From: Xylophilus sp042867185
Lineage (GTDB): Bacteria > Pseudomonadota > Gammaproteobacteria > Burkholderiales > Burkholderiaceae_C
Length of the DNA stretch: 64,000 nt
Direction: 5' to 3'
NCBI GenBank assembly: GCA_042867185.1
Contig: JBHZQV010000001.1
Location: 62,001 to 126,000, forward strand
The notes under the pieces were generated by a model. The model saw only the letters and a program-made list of their open reading frames with translations, was not told the origin of the DNA and made no database searches. Below are positions 35,273 to 44,391 of this stretch, one piece after another (positions within the stretch are counted from its first letter, which is position 1; every line of letters begins with the position of its first letter). The position numbers and the translations under genes are program-made.

Positions 35273-36883
35273 ATGACCCGACCAGAAGACGCTCTCTCCC
35301 CATTCCCCCGCTGCGATGCCACGCCCGCCTGGGCCGCGCTGCAGGCCCACTACCAGGCGACGGGCCGCGCGTTCGATGCGCGCCACGCCTTCGTCGCCGA
35401 CCCGGCACGCTTCGACACGCTGAGCCAGGAGGCGCCGCACCTCTTCGCCGACCTCTCGAAGAACCGCACCGACGCCGCCACCGAGGCCCTGCTGCTGCAG
35501 CTGGCCCGCGAATGCGGCGTGGAGGCGCAGCGCGACGCGATGTTCGCCGGCGCCGCCACCAACGCCACCGAGGGCCGGGCGGTGCTGCACACGCTGCTCC
35601 GCGCACCGAAATCCGAAGAAAAAGGGGCCGCAGCCGTCGTTGGAAGCCGACCCAACGCTATAGAAAACATAGCAGAGGCCGCACAAGCGGTGCACGCCAC
35701 CCGCGGCGCGATGCTGGCCTATGCCGAGCAGGTGCGGGGCGACGTGGCGATCACCGACGTCGTCAACATCGGCATCGGCGGCTCCGACCTGGGGCCGCAG
35801 ATGGCGGTGCTGGCACTCGACGGCTACCGGGCGGCGGGCAAGCGTTTTCATTTCGTCTCCAACGTCGACGGCCACGAGCTGGCGGCGGTGCTGCGGGGTC
35901 TGCGGCCCGAAAGCACGCTGTTCCTGATCGCATCCAAGACCTTCACCACCGCCGAGACGATGGCCAACGCCGAGAGCGCCCGGTCGTGGTTCGCGGCGGC
36001 GGGCGGCCAGGACGTGGCCCGGCACTTCGCGGCGCTCACCACCAACGTGGCGGCGGCGCGGGCCTTCGGCATCGCGACCACCTTCGGTTTCTGGGACTGG
36101 GTGGGCGGGCGCTATTCGCTGTGGTCGGCGATCGGGCTGCCGATCGCCATCGCCATCGGTGCGAAGGGCTTCGAGGATTTCCTGGCCGGCGCCCATGCGA
36201 TGGACGTGCATTTCCGCACCGCGCCGCTGGAGCGCAACCTGCCGGTGCGCCTGGGCCTGCTCGACGTCTGGTACCGCAACTTCCACGGCTTCACCAGCCG
36301 CTGCGTCGCGCCCTACCACCAGGCTCTGAAGCGGCTGCCGGCCTTCCTGCAGCAGCTGGAGATGGAGAGCAACGGCAAGCGGGTCGACCAGGGCGGCCGG
36401 CCGGTGGACTACGCCACCTCGCCCGTGGTCTGGGGCGAGCCCGGCACCAATGGACAGCATGCGTTCTTCCAGATGCTGCACCAGGGGACCGACGTGGTGC
36501 CGCTCGAATTCATCGCGGTGCGCGACGCGGCGCACGACCTGACCGGCCACCACCCCAAGCTGCTGGCCAACGCGCTGGCGCAGGCCCAGGCGCTGCTGCA
36601 GGGACAGGCGGATGCGGGCGGCCACAAGGATTTCCCCGGCAACCGGCCCAGCACCTTCTTCGTGCTGCAGACGCTCGACCCGGCCACGCTCGGCGCGCTG
36701 CTGGCGCTCTACGAGCACCGGGTGTTCGTCAGCGGCGCTATCTGGGGCATCAACAGCTTCGACCAGTGGGGCGTGGAGCTGGGCAAGGTGCTGGCCCGGG
36801 ACATCGAGCCGCGCCTGGCCTCGGGCGACACGACCGGGCTGGACCCGTCCACCGCCGGGTTGCTGGCACGGCTGCGCGACTGA
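35273..36883 (+). CDS. pgi: Glucose-6-phosphate isomerase Pgi with repeat-encoded insert
   Basis: Pgi interconverts glucose-6-P and fructose-6-P. It has 536 residues with both family signatures, NIGIGGSDLGPQM and the C-terminal FDQWGVELGKVLA region, plus the active-site WGEPGTNGQHAF. Relative to E. coli Pgi, the surface region after RAVLHTLLR has about 12 extra residues; residues roughly 114-135 (SEEKGAAAVVGSRPNAIENI) are encoded by palindromic copy G in frame. Catalytic residues are all downstream and intact, so activity should be kept. The gene follows tal by 16 bases and is probably co-transcribed. Confidence 0.95.
   Translation: MTRPEDALSPFPRCDATPAWAALQAHYQATGRAFDARHAFVADPARFDTLSQEAPHLFADLSKNRTDAATEALLLQLARECGVEAQRDAMFAGAATNATEGRAVLHTLLRAPKSEEKGAAAVVGSRPNAIENIAEAAQAVHATRGAMLAYAEQVRGDVAITDVVNIGIGGSDLGPQMAVLALDGYRAAGKRFHFVSNVDGHELAAVLRGLRPESTLFLIASKTFTTAETMANAESARSWFAAAGGQDVARHFAALTTNVAAARAFGIATTFGFWDWVGGRYSLWSAIGLPIAIAIGAKGFEDFLAGAHAMDVHFRTAPLERNLPVRLGLLDVWYRNFHGFTSRCVAPYHQALKRLPAFLQQLEMESNGKRVDQGGRPVDYATSPVVWGEPGTNGQHAFFQMLHQGTDVVPLEFIAVRDAAHDLTGHHPKLLANALAQAQALLQGQADAGGHKDFPGNRPSTFFVLQTLDPATLGALLALYEHRVFVSGAIWGINSFDQWGVELGKVLARDIEPRLASGDTTGLDPSTAGLLARLRD
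35618..35673 (+). repeat. Palindromic element copy G inside pgi
   Basis: GAAAAAGGGGCCGCAGCCGTCG, a degenerate hairpin, then the perfect 17-mer GCTATAGAAAACATAGC (35657-35673). It is read in sense and in frame by pgi. Confidence 0.85.
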
Positions 36884-36969
36884 AGGCCGCGCACCGCGCA
36901 GTCCCTGCCTGCCGCATCCGCCCCGTATGATCCTCGCGGGGCGGAGGGCCCTGCAACAGGAGAAGACGG

Positions 36970-37344
36970 ATGACGTTCGGCCAAGCGGTTTCGGTGTGCC
37001 TGCAGAAGAAATATGTCGACTTTTCGGGGCGGGCCAGCCGCTCAGAGCTGTGGTGGTTCTTCCTGTTCCAGGTCCTGGCCCTGGTGGTCTCGGGCCTGAT
37101 CCACAACCTGGTGTACCTGGTCGTGGTGCTGGCGCTGCTCCTGCCGGCGCTCGCTGTCGGCATTCGGCGCCTGCACGATGTGGGCCGCAGCGGCTGGTGG
37201 CTGCTGATCAGCGTCATTCCGCTGGTGGGCAGCCTGGTGCTGCTGTACTGGATGGTGCAGCCGGGCGATGCGGGCAGCAACGCATACGGCGCGCCGGTGA
37301 CCGCACCGGCAGGGTTCCTCGACGGACCTCCCGGCAGTCTCTGA
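36970..37344 (+). CDS. DUF805 membrane protein
   Basis: A 124-residue inner-membrane protein of the DUF805 family. The typical start FSGRASRSELWWFFLFQ is followed by about three hydrophobic helices (VLALVVSGLIHNLVYLVVVL; LLPALAVGIRRLHDVGRSGWW with the diagnostic RRLHDVGRSGWW motif; LLISVIPLVGSLVLLYW). Normal size. The function is unknown. The ATG at 36970 follows an AGGAG-rich ribosome site. It lies between pgi and the polyol operon, with a terminator of its own. Confidence 0.9.
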   Translation: MTFGQAVSVCLQKKYVDFSGRASRSELWWFFLFQVLALVVSGLIHNLVYLVVVLALLLPALAVGIRRLHDVGRSGWWLLISVIPLVGSLVLLYWMVQPGDAGSNAYGAPVTAPAGFLDGPPGSL

Positions 37345-37432
37345 CAGGCGTGCCCCCGCCCCGCCGGCGTGTCGGGGCAGGGCGTGCTTCCAGGCGGCCG
37401 CCCACCCGCTGAGCGGCCGCCGCCCGACCCGG

Positions 37433-37464
37433 GCCCGCAGCCGTTCGCGCCTGCGGGCTTTTTT
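37433..37464 (+). terminator. Rho-independent terminator after the DUF805 gene
   Basis: Stem GCCCGCAG / CTGCGGGC with a ten-base loop and six T. It isolates the polyol operon from upstream transcription. The remaining ~160 bases to 37627 must hold the polyol promoter; I see no convincing consensus there. Confidence 0.9.
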
Positions 37465-37627
37465 GCGCCCGGACGACCCGTCGGCTGTTGCGGCACGCTA
37501 GGGATACTCCCGAGGGGGTAGTGCAAAAAAGTATCGGATGTCACCTGCCGCGTACCGAAACTGCAACCGAGGATCGCCAGAATCCGCTCCACGGGGGCCG
37601 GTCGCAGCCTCCGCAAGGAGACACGAG

Positions 37628-38938
37628 ATGAAAGCCTTCACCCGCATCGCCCTGGCGCTGGCCGCCGTACACGCCTGTGCCGCCGCCACCGCGGCGACCG
37701 AACTCGTCATCGCCACCGTCAACAACGGCCACATGATCGAGATGCAGAAGCTCTCGCCGGTGTTCGAGAAGGCGCATCCCGACATCAAGCTCAAGTGGGT
37801 CACGCTGGAAGAGGGCACCCTGCGCCAGCGGGTGACCACCGACATCGCCACCAAGGGCGGCCAGTTCGACGTGATGACCATCGGCCTGTACGAAGCGCCG
37901 ATCTGGTCCAAGAAGGGCTGGCTCACCCCCATCGCCACCGATGCCGCCTACGACGTGGACGACCTGCTGCCCGCGATCCGCGCCGGCCTGTCGACCGACG
38001 GCAAGCTCTACGCCGCGCCCTTCTACGGCGAAAGCTCGATGCTGATGTACCGCAAGGACCTGGCCGACAAGGCCGGCTTCCAGATGCCGCCGCAGCCCAC
38101 CTGGGCGCAGGTGAAGGAACTGGCCGGCAAGATCCACGACCCGAAGGCCGGCGTCTACGGCATGTGCCTGCGCGGCAAGCCGGGATGGGGCGACAACATG
38201 GCCTTCCTGACCACGCTGGTCAACACTTACGGCGGCCAATGGTTCGACATGCAGTGGAAGCCGCAGATCGACACCCAGTCCTGGAAGGACGCGATCGGCT
38301 TCTACGTGGATCTGATGAAGAGCTACGGCCCGCCCGGTGCGTCGGCCAACAGCTTCAACGAGAACCTGGCGCTGTTCAACGAGGGCAAGTGCGGCATGTG
38401 GGTGGACGCGACCATCGCCGCCTCGTTCATCAGCGATCCGAAGCAGTCGAAGGTGGCCGACAAGGTGGCCTTCGCGCAGGCGCCGACCGCCGTCACGCCC
38501 AAGGGCGCCAACTGGCTCTGGACCTGGAACCTGGCGATCCCGTCCAGTTCCACCAAGACCGCCGCCGCGCAGACCTTCGTGCGGTGGGCGACGTCCAAGG
38601 ACTATGTGCAACTGGTGGCCAAGGAGCACGGCTGGGGCGCGGTGCCCACCGGCACCCGCACCTCGACTTACGCCAATCCCGAGTTCCAGAAGGCGGCGAA
38701 ATTCGCGGCCGAGGAAAAGAAGGCGATCGACAGCGCCAATCTGACCGACAGCACCCTGCCCAAATCGCCCTATGTGGGCGTGCAGTACGCGGCGATCCCC
38801 GAGTTCCAGGCGATCGGCGTGGCGGTGGGCCAGCAGATGAGCGCGGCGCTGTCGGGCAAGGTGACGGTGGAGCAGGCGCTGAAGACGTCGCAGAGCGCGG
38901 CCGAGCGTGAGATGAAGAAGGGCGGGTACTTCCAGTAA
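37628..38938 (+). CDS. Polyol ABC transporter substrate-binding protein (MtlE/SmoE type)
   Basis: A periplasmic binding protein of 436 residues, family 1 (sugar/polyol). Signal peptide MKAFTRIALALAAVHACAAAT with mature start near TELVIATVNN. Typical MtlE/SmoE blocks: GGQFDVMTIGLYEAPIW, GWLTPI, GESSMLMYRKDL and LPKSPYVGVQYAAIPEFQA. The ribosome site AAGGAG is six to seven bases before ATG. First gene of the transporter operon; the specificity (sorbitol, mannitol or arabinitol) cannot be read from sequence, but the downstream dehydrogenases indicate polyols. Confidence 0.93.
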   Translation: MKAFTRIALALAAVHACAAATAATELVIATVNNGHMIEMQKLSPVFEKAHPDIKLKWVTLEEGTLRQRVTTDIATKGGQFDVMTIGLYEAPIWSKKGWLTPIATDAAYDVDDLLPAIRAGLSTDGKLYAAPFYGESSMLMYRKDLADKAGFQMPPQPTWAQVKELAGKIHDPKAGVYGMCLRGKPGWGDNMAFLTTLVNTYGGQWFDMQWKPQIDTQSWKDAIGFYVDLMKSYGPPGASANSFNENLALFNEGKCGMWVDATIAASFISDPKQSKVADKVAFAQAPTAVTPKGANWLWTWNLAIPSSSTKTAAAQTFVRWATSKDYVQLVAKEHGWGAVPTGTRTSTYANPEFQKAAKFAAEEKKAIDSANLTDSTLPKSPYVGVQYAAIPEFQAIGVAVGQQMSAALSGKVTVEQALKTSQSAAEREMKKGGYFQ

Positions 38939-38939
38939 A

Positions 38940-39024
38940 CCCCCAGGCTGCGCGCTGCGCGTCTTCGCCCGCCCCCTTGCGGGGGGGCGGGGCCGGCGGC
39001 CCGGCAAAGCCGGTTCCGCGGTCC
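38940..39024 (+). repeat. 90-bp intergenic repeat copy R3
   Basis: CCCCCAGGCTGCGCGCTGCG, GC-rich hairpin CCCCCTTGCGGGGG, then CCGGCAAAGCCGGTTCCGCG. It lies between the binding-protein and first permease genes. Confidence 0.9.
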
Positions 39025-39054
39025 TCCTGAAATGCTGCCCCCACTGCGTCGGAC

Positions 39055-39918
39055 ATGTTCATGAAACGCTTGCTGCCCCGGATGCTCATGGCGCCTGCCG
39101 TGGCCACGCTCGTCCTCTGGATGGTCGTGCCGCTGGCGATGACGCTGTACTTCTCGTTCGTCGACTACAACCTGATGCAGCCGGGCGAGCACGCCTTCGC
39201 GGGCCTGGGCAACTTCCAGTATTTCGTCACCGATCCGGACTTCTGGCCGGCGGTGGTCAACACGCTGCTGCTGATCGGCAGCGTGATCGGCATCACCGTG
39301 GTGCTGGGCGTGCTGCTGGCGCTGCTGGTCAACGAGCCGTTTCCGGGGCGCGGCATCGTGCGGGTGCTGCTGGTCTCGCCGTTCTTCGTCATGCCGGCGG
39401 TCAACGCGCTGCTGTGGAAGCACATGATGATGAACCCGATCTACGGCATCCTGGCCGACGTGTGGCGCGCCTTCGGCGCCACGCCGGTCGACTGGCTGAC
39501 CGATGCGCCGCTGTTGTCGGTGATCGTGATGGTGGCCTGGCAGTGGCTGCCCTTCGCCTGCCTGATCTTCATCACCTCGCTGCAGTCGCTCGACCGCGAG
39601 CAGATGGAGGCTGCCCGCATGGACGGCGCCACCGCACCGCAGCGCTTCTTCTACCTGACGCTGCCGCACCTGGGACGTCCGATGGCGGTGGTGGTCATGA
39701 TCGAGATGATCTTCCTGCTGGGCGTCTTCGCCGAGATCGCGATCACCACCAACGGCGGCCCGGGCAACGAGAGCACCAACCTCACCTACCTGATCTTCAA
39801 GCAGTCGCTGATGAACTTCGACGTGGGCGTGGCCTCGGCCGGGGCGCTGTTCGCGGTGGTGCTGGCCAACATCGTCGCGGTGTTCCTCATCCGCATCGTC
39901 GGCAAGAACCTCGACTGA
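39055..39918 (+). CDS. Polyol ABC transporter permease 1 (MtlF/SmoF type)
   Basis: An inner-membrane permease of 287 residues with six predicted helices and the EAA loop that contacts the ATPase (EQMEAARMDGATAPQRFFYLTLPHLG, residues about 182-207). Starts MFMKRLLPRML; the ATG at 39061 is an alternative. The MalF-like order binding protein, permease, permease, ATPase is the MtlEFGK arrangement. Repeat copies R3 and R4 lie on each side, so the gene has no direct ribosome coupling with its neighbours. Confidence 0.93.
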   Translation: MFMKRLLPRMLMAPAVATLVLWMVVPLAMTLYFSFVDYNLMQPGEHAFAGLGNFQYFVTDPDFWPAVVNTLLLIGSVIGITVVLGVLLALLVNEPFPGRGIVRVLLVSPFFVMPAVNALLWKHMMMNPIYGILADVWRAFGATPVDWLTDAPLLSVIVMVAWQWLPFACLIFITSLQSLDREQMEAARMDGATAPQRFFYLTLPHLGRPMAVVVMIEMIFLLGVFAEIAITTNGGPGNESTNLTYLIFKQSLMNFDVGVASAGALFAVVLANIVAVFLIRIVGKNLD

Positions 39919-39928
39919 ACCATGGCAC

Positions 39929-40018
39929 ACCCCCAGTCTTCGCGCACTGCGTGTCGCTGCGCCAACCCCCTTGCAGGGGGCAACACCAGCGGCCCGGCAA
40001 AGCCGGTTCCGCGGTGTT
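39929..40018 (+). repeat. 90-bp intergenic repeat copy R4
   Basis: ACCCCCAGTCTTCGCGCACTG, hairpin CCCCCTTGCAGGGGG, CCGGCAAAGCCGGTTCCGCGG (as on R3). It lies between the two permease genes. Confidence 0.9.
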
Positions 40019-40028
40019 TCCAAGAAAG

Positions 40029-40856
40029 ATGACCATGCACGACAAGCTCGTTCTCACCGGCATCCGCACCGTGGGCGCCTGGGCCGCCGCGCTGCTGCTG
40101 TTCTTCCCGCTGGGCTGGCTGTTCCTGACGGCCTTCAAGACGGAGCTGCAGGCGATCCATGTGCCGCCGCTCTTCGTCTTCACGCCCACGCTCGACAATT
40201 TCGCCGAGGTGCAGCGCCGCAGCGACTACCTGCTGTACGCCCGCAACTCCCTGGTCACCGCGCTCGGCTCCACCGTCCTCGGGCTGCTGATCGCGGCGCC
40301 GGCGGCGTACTCGATGGCGTTCTTCCGCACCCGGCGCACGCGGGACATCCTGATGTGGATGCTCTCCACCAAGATGATGCCGGCGGTCGGCGCGCTGATG
40401 CCGGTCTACGTGCTGGCGCAGAGCACCGGACTGCTCGATTCGCTGACCGCGCTGACGGCGGTGTTCACTTTGTCCAACCTGCCGATCATGGTCTGGATGC
40501 TGTACGCCAGCTACAAGGACATACCGCAGGAGATCCTCGAGGCCGCCCGCATGGACGGCGCCGGCCTGTGGGCCGAGTTCCGCCACGTCGTGCTCCCGCT
40601 GTCGGTCGGCGGGCTGGCCTCCTGCGGGCTGCTGTGCCTGGTGCTGAGCTGGAACGAATCGTTCTGGGCCCTCAACCTCAGCTCGGCCAAGGCCGGCACC
40701 CTGGCCACGCTGATCGCCTCCTACTCCAGCCCCGAAGGCCTGTTCTGGGCCAAGCTCTCGGCCGCCTCGCTGATGGCGATCGCGCCGATCGTGGTGTTCG
40801 GCTGGTTCAGCCAGAAACAGCTGGTTCAAGGCTTGACCTTCGGCGCAGTGAAATGA
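40029..40856 (+). CDS. Polyol ABC transporter permease 2 (MtlG/SmoG type)
   Basis: The second permease, 275 residues, MalG-like with six helices. The EAA loop is PQEILEAARMDGAGLWAEFRHVVLP (about 158-182). It begins MTMHDKLVLTGIRTVGAWAAALLLFFPLGW and ends QKQLVQGLTFGAVK, a tail conserved in polyol permeases of this type. The ATG at 40029 follows an AAGAAAG ribosome site just after repeat R4. R5 follows it. Confidence 0.93.
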   Translation: MTMHDKLVLTGIRTVGAWAAALLLFFPLGWLFLTAFKTELQAIHVPPLFVFTPTLDNFAEVQRRSDYLLYARNSLVTALGSTVLGLLIAAPAAYSMAFFRTRRTRDILMWMLSTKMMPAVGALMPVYVLAQSTGLLDSLTALTAVFTLSNLPIMVWMLYASYKDIPQEILEAARMDGAGLWAEFRHVVLPLSVGGLASCGLLCLVLSWNESFWALNLSSAKAGTLATLIASYSSPEGLFWAKLSAASLMAIAPIVVFGWFSQKQLVQGLTFGAVK

Positions 40857-40862
40857 AAAGGC

Positions 40863-40950
40863 ACCCCCAGGCTCGCCCACTGCGTGTGGCCGCCCACCCC
40901 CTGCAAGGGGGCGCAGCCGGCGGCCCGGCAAAGCCGGCTCCGCGGCTGCC
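40863..40950 (+). repeat. 90-bp intergenic repeat copy R5
   Basis: CACCCCCAGGCTCGCCCACTG, hairpin CCCCCTGCAAGGGGG, CCGGCAAAGCCGGCTCCGCGG. It lies between permease 2 and the ATPase gene. Confidence 0.9.
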
Positions 40951-41019
40951 AGGAGCCCGGCAAATGCGCGCATGCCCTGCCGGCATCGCGCGCGCTCTTC
41001 ATCTTTAGGGAGTCGCATC

Positions 41020-42057
41020 ATGGCCTACCTGCAACTGCACAACATCACCAAGAGCTTCGGCGATACGCAGATCATCCGCGGCGTCGATCTGGAGATCGAG
41101 AAGGGCGAGTTCATCGTCTTCGTCGGGCCTTCGGGCTGCGGCAAGTCGACGCTGCTGCGGCTGATCGCCGGGCTGGAGCCGGCCACCGACGGCAGCCTGC
41201 AGCTGGACGGCCGCGACATCACCCGCATGCCTCCGGGCCAGCGCGACCTGGCGATGGTGTTCCAGAGCTATGCGCTCTATCCGCACATGAGCGTCTACGA
41301 CAACATGTCCTTCGCGCTCAAGCTGGCCGGCGTGCAGAAGGACGAGATCTACCGCAAGGTGGTCCATGCGGCCGAAACGCTCAACCTGACGCAGTACCTG
41401 GATCGCACGCCCAAGGACCTGTCGGGCGGTCAGCGGCAGCGGGTGGCGATCGGCCGGGCCATCGTCCGCGCGCCCAAGGTGTTCCTGTTCGACGAGCCGC
41501 TCTCCAACCTCGATGCGGCGCTGCGCGGCAACACGCGGGTGGAGATCCACAAGCTGCACCGCGCGCTCGGCGCCACCACCATCTACGTCACCCACGACCA
41601 GGTCGAGGCGATGACCCTGGCCGACCGGGTGGTGGTGTTCCGCGACGGCTTGATCGAGCAGGTGGGCAAGCCGCTGGCGCTGTACGACCGGCCGGCCAAC
41701 CGGTTCGTCGCGCAGTTCATCGGCATGCCGTCGATGAACATGGTGCCGGCCGCGGCCATCCCGCATTTCTCGGCCCAGACCCGCGGCCGCCTGCCGCGGG
41801 ACGGGTTCCTGGGCGTGCGGCCCGAGGGCCTGCGGGTGTACCCCGGCCACGGCGCCGGCGTGCCGGGGCGGGTCGAGCTGATCGAGGCGCTGGGGGCCGA
41901 CACGCTGGTCCACGTCGATGTCGAGGGTGTGCCGCTGGTCGCGCGCCAGAACGACCGCACCCGGCTGCAGACCGGCGACGAGGTGGGCATCGAGCTCGAC
42001 CCGTCGGAGCTGCACCTCTTCGACCGCGACGGCCGCACCGTCGACGCCACCGCCTGA
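41020..42057 (+). CDS. Polyol ABC transporter ATP-binding protein (MtlK/SmoK, UgpC family)
   Basis: A 345-residue ATPase of the MalK/UgpC family. Walker A GPSGCGKST (36-44), Q-loop FQSYALYPHM, signature LSGGQ (134-138), Walker B KVFLFDEPLSNLD and the switch histidine in IYVTHDQVEAMT. A C-terminal TOBE/OB-fold region (about 235-345) as in MalK, for regulation. ATG at 41020 with TAGGGAG upstream; a longer frame has no support. The dehydrogenase follows by 20 bases. Confidence 0.95.
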   Translation: MAYLQLHNITKSFGDTQIIRGVDLEIEKGEFIVFVGPSGCGKSTLLRLIAGLEPATDGSLQLDGRDITRMPPGQRDLAMVFQSYALYPHMSVYDNMSFALKLAGVQKDEIYRKVVHAAETLNLTQYLDRTPKDLSGGQRQRVAIGRAIVRAPKVFLFDEPLSNLDAALRGNTRVEIHKLHRALGATTIYVTHDQVEAMTLADRVVVFRDGLIEQVGKPLALYDRPANRFVAQFIGMPSMNMVPAAAIPHFSAQTRGRLPRDGFLGVRPEGLRVYPGHGAGVPGRVELIEALGADTLVHVDVEGVPLVARQNDRTRLQTGDEVGIELDPSELHLFDRDGRTVDATA

Positions 42058-42077
42058 ATCCTTCCCGGAACCGCGAC

Positions 42078-43421
42078 ATGTCCACCTCCACCCCGCCCGA
42101 CGACACCGGCACCATCCTGCACCTGGGCCTGGGCTCCTTCCACCGCGCGCACCAGGCGGTGTACCTGCAGCGGCTGCGCGCCCAGGGCGGCCACTACACG
42201 CTGGAGACGATCTCCCCTGCCGGCGCGGTGCGCTACCAGCGCATCGCCGCGATCCGCGAGGTGCTGCCCTGCGAGCCGTCGCTCGCCGCGGTGGTCGCCT
42301 GCGGCGCGGCGCCCGCCACCCGCATCGTGTCCTTCACCGTGACCGAGGCCGGCTACTACCTCGACGCGCAGCACCGGCTGGACCTCTCGTTCCCCGACCT
42401 GCAGGCCGACCTCGACCGCGCCCGCCGCGGCGAGGCCGGCCGGACGGTCTACGGCGCGGTCTGCGCGATCCTGCGGGCGCGCCGTGCGGCCGGCGCCGGG
42501 CCGCTCACCCTGCTCAACTGCGACAACCTGCGCCACAACGGCGAGCGCTTCCGCGGCGGCCTGCTGGCGTTCATCGACCAGGCGGGCGACCCGGCGCTGC
42601 GCGCCTGGGCCGAGGCGAATACGTCCTGCCCCAACGCGATGGTCGACCGCATCACGCCGCGGCCGCCGCCCGAGCTGCGCGCCCGGGTGCTGCAGGCCAC
42701 CGGCTGGGACGACGCCGTTCCGGTCACCGGCGAGAGCTTCATCCAGTGGGTGATCGAAGACGACTTCATCGCCGGCCGGCCCGACTGGGCGCGGGTGGGC
42801 GTGCAGCTGGTCGCGTCGGTGCAGCCGTACGAAGAAGCCAAGATCCGGCTGCTCAACGCCACCCACAGCTGCATCGCCTGGGCCGGCACCCTGGTCGGCC
42901 TGCAATTCATCCACGAGGGCACCCACGCCGCGGCGATCCGCCGGATGGCCTACGACTACGCCACCGACGACGTGATCCCCTGCCTGCAGGTGCCGGGCGC
43001 GGCCAGCCCGGTCGATCTGCCCGCCTACCGCGACGTGGTGCTGGAGCGCTTCGGCAACCCCGCGATCCGCGACACCAACCAGCGGGTGGCGGCCGACGGT
43101 TTCTCGAAGATTCCCGGCTTCGTCGCACCGACGATTCGCGAGCGGCTGGCGCGGGGCGAGGGCATCGACAGCGTGGCCATGCTGCCGGCGCTGTTCCTGG
43201 CCTTCCTGCAGCGCTGGCACCGGGGCACGCTGCCCTACGCCTACCAGGACCAGGGCATGGACCCCGCGGTCGCGCATGCGATCTGCGACGCGGCCGACCC
43301 GGTGGCGGCCTTCTGCGCCGATGCGTCGCTGTGGGGGCCGACGGCGGGCGATCCACACCTGGTCGACGCGGTGCGCGCGGCCACGCAACGGGTGGCCGCG
43401 TTCGTGGCGCACGCCGCCTGA
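42078..43421 (+). CDS. dalD: D-arabinitol 4-dehydrogenase / mannitol-type dehydrogenase
   Basis: A long-chain polyol dehydrogenase (mannitol dehydrogenase family, 447 residues, NAD-dependent). The start LHLGLGSFHRAHQAVYL closely resembles Klebsiella DalD. The catalytic signature K-x4-N-x2-H is K255, N260, H263 in KIRLLNATH. Other shared blocks are TLLNCDNLRHNGERF, CPNAMVDRITPRP and DTNQRVAADGFSKIPG. DalD oxidises D-arabinitol to D-xylulose, which fits the xylulokinase in the same cluster; related enzymes also oxidise D-mannitol to fructose, which fits the kinase that follows by ten bases. The symbol is by similarity only. Confidence 0.85.
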   Translation: MSTSTPPDDTGTILHLGLGSFHRAHQAVYLQRLRAQGGHYTLETISPAGAVRYQRIAAIREVLPCEPSLAAVVACGAAPATRIVSFTVTEAGYYLDAQHRLDLSFPDLQADLDRARRGEAGRTVYGAVCAILRARRAAGAGPLTLLNCDNLRHNGERFRGGLLAFIDQAGDPALRAWAEANTSCPNAMVDRITPRPPPELRARVLQATGWDDAVPVTGESFIQWVIEDDFIAGRPDWARVGVQLVASVQPYEEAKIRLLNATHSCIAWAGTLVGLQFIHEGTHAAAIRRMAYDYATDDVIPCLQVPGAASPVDLPAYRDVVLERFGNPAIRDTNQRVAADGFSKIPGFVAPTIRERLARGEGIDSVAMLPALFLAFLQRWHRGTLPYAYQDQGMDPAVAHAICDAADPVAAFCADASLWGPTAGDPHLVDAVRAATQRVAAFVAHAA

Positions 43422-43431
43422 AGGAGCCGCC

Positions 43432-44391
43432 GTGCGCATCGCATTCGTGGGCGAGGCCCTCATCGATTTCACCGGCACCGGCGGCCTGGGCTTCGTGGGG
43501 CACGAAGGCGGCGCGCTGGCCAACAGCGCGATCGCCGCCGCGCGGCTCGGCCAGCCCACCGGCCTGGTCACCCAGCTCTCCACCGACCTGTTCGGCGAGC
43601 GGCTGCTGGCGAACCTGCAGGCCAACGGCGTCGACACCCGCTTCGTGCTGCGCAGCGATGCGCCGAGCACGCTGGCCTTCGTCGAGCGCACGCCGCAGAC
43701 CAACCGCTACGCCTTCTACACCCAGGCCACCGCCGACACGCTGTGGTCGCCCGACCCGCTGCCGGCGCTGCCGCAGGGCTGCCGCTACCTGCACTTCGGT
43801 TCCATCGCGCTGCTGCAGGAGCCCGCGGCCGGCCGCATCACCGCGTTGGTGCAGGCGCAGCGCGGCGCGCGCATCGTCGTGTTCGACCCCAACGTGCGGC
43901 CCAGCCTGGTCCGCGACATGGCCGGCTACCGCGAGCGGATGCGCGCCTGGGCCGCGCTGAGCGACATCGTCAAATTGAGCGACGAGGACGCCACCGCCCT
44001 CGCGCCCGACCAGGACGCGGCCGACACCGCCCTGTGCTTTTTGCGCATGGGCCCGCGCGCGGTGGTGCTGACCCGCGGCGCGGCCGGTGCCACGCTCTAC
44101 CGCACCGGGCATGCGCCGCTGGCGGTGCGGCCGCCGGCGGTGGCGGTGGTCGACACCATCGGCGCCGGCGACACCTTCGGCGCGGCGCTCTCGGTGGGCC
44201 TGCTGGAGCAGGGCGTGGAGCAGCCGGCGCAACTGGCCGCGCTGGCCGATGCGACCTGGCGCACGGTGCTGCAGTTCGCGGCCGCCGCCGCGGCGCTCAA
44301 CTGCACCCGCGAAGGGGCCGACCCGCCGCGGCGCGACGCGCTGCGCGCGGAGCCGGCCGGCGCGCAAGGCGCGACGGGGGTGCTGCCGTGA
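43432..44391 (+). CDS. PfkB family carbohydrate kinase, probable fructokinase (MtlZ-like)
   Basis: A ribokinase/PfkB fold kinase of 319 residues starting at GTG 43432 with AAGGAG seven bases upstream. The N-terminal GEALIDF and GGALANSAIAAARLG (substrate region) and the C-terminal TIGAGDTFGAAL (anion hole and catalytic Asp) are clear. In the Pseudomonas mannitol operon the kinase after the dehydrogenase is MtlZ, fructokinase, so fructose phosphorylation to fructose-6-P is the likely role. The last ~25 residues are low-complexity. Another PfkB sugar (for example tagatose or ribulose) is possible. Confidence 0.85.
   Translation: MRIAFVGEALIDFTGTGGLGFVGHEGGALANSAIAAARLGQPTGLVTQLSTDLFGERLLANLQANGVDTRFVLRSDAPSTLAFVERTPQTNRYAFYTQATADTLWSPDPLPALPQGCRYLHFGSIALLQEPAAGRITALVQAQRGARIVVFDPNVRPSLVRDMAGYRERMRAWAALSDIVKLSDEDATALAPDQDAADTALCFLRMGPRAVVLTRGAAGATLYRTGHAPLAVRPPAVAVVDTIGAGDTFGAALSVGLLEQGVEQPAQLAALADATWRTVLQFAAAAAALNCTREGADPPRRDALRAEPAGAQGATGVLP

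Noticed and set aside
30717..35276. A 1519-residue open frame spanning the DUF3047, hexR and zwf genes
   Set aside because: It is a shadow frame across several genes with clear motifs on other frames; composition is low-complexity Arg/Gly/Ala.
37465..37627. AraC-type direct-repeat operator upstream of the polyol operon
   Set aside because: Sequences such as TGCAAAAAAGTATCGG are suggestive, but I could not find a convincing repeated half-site.
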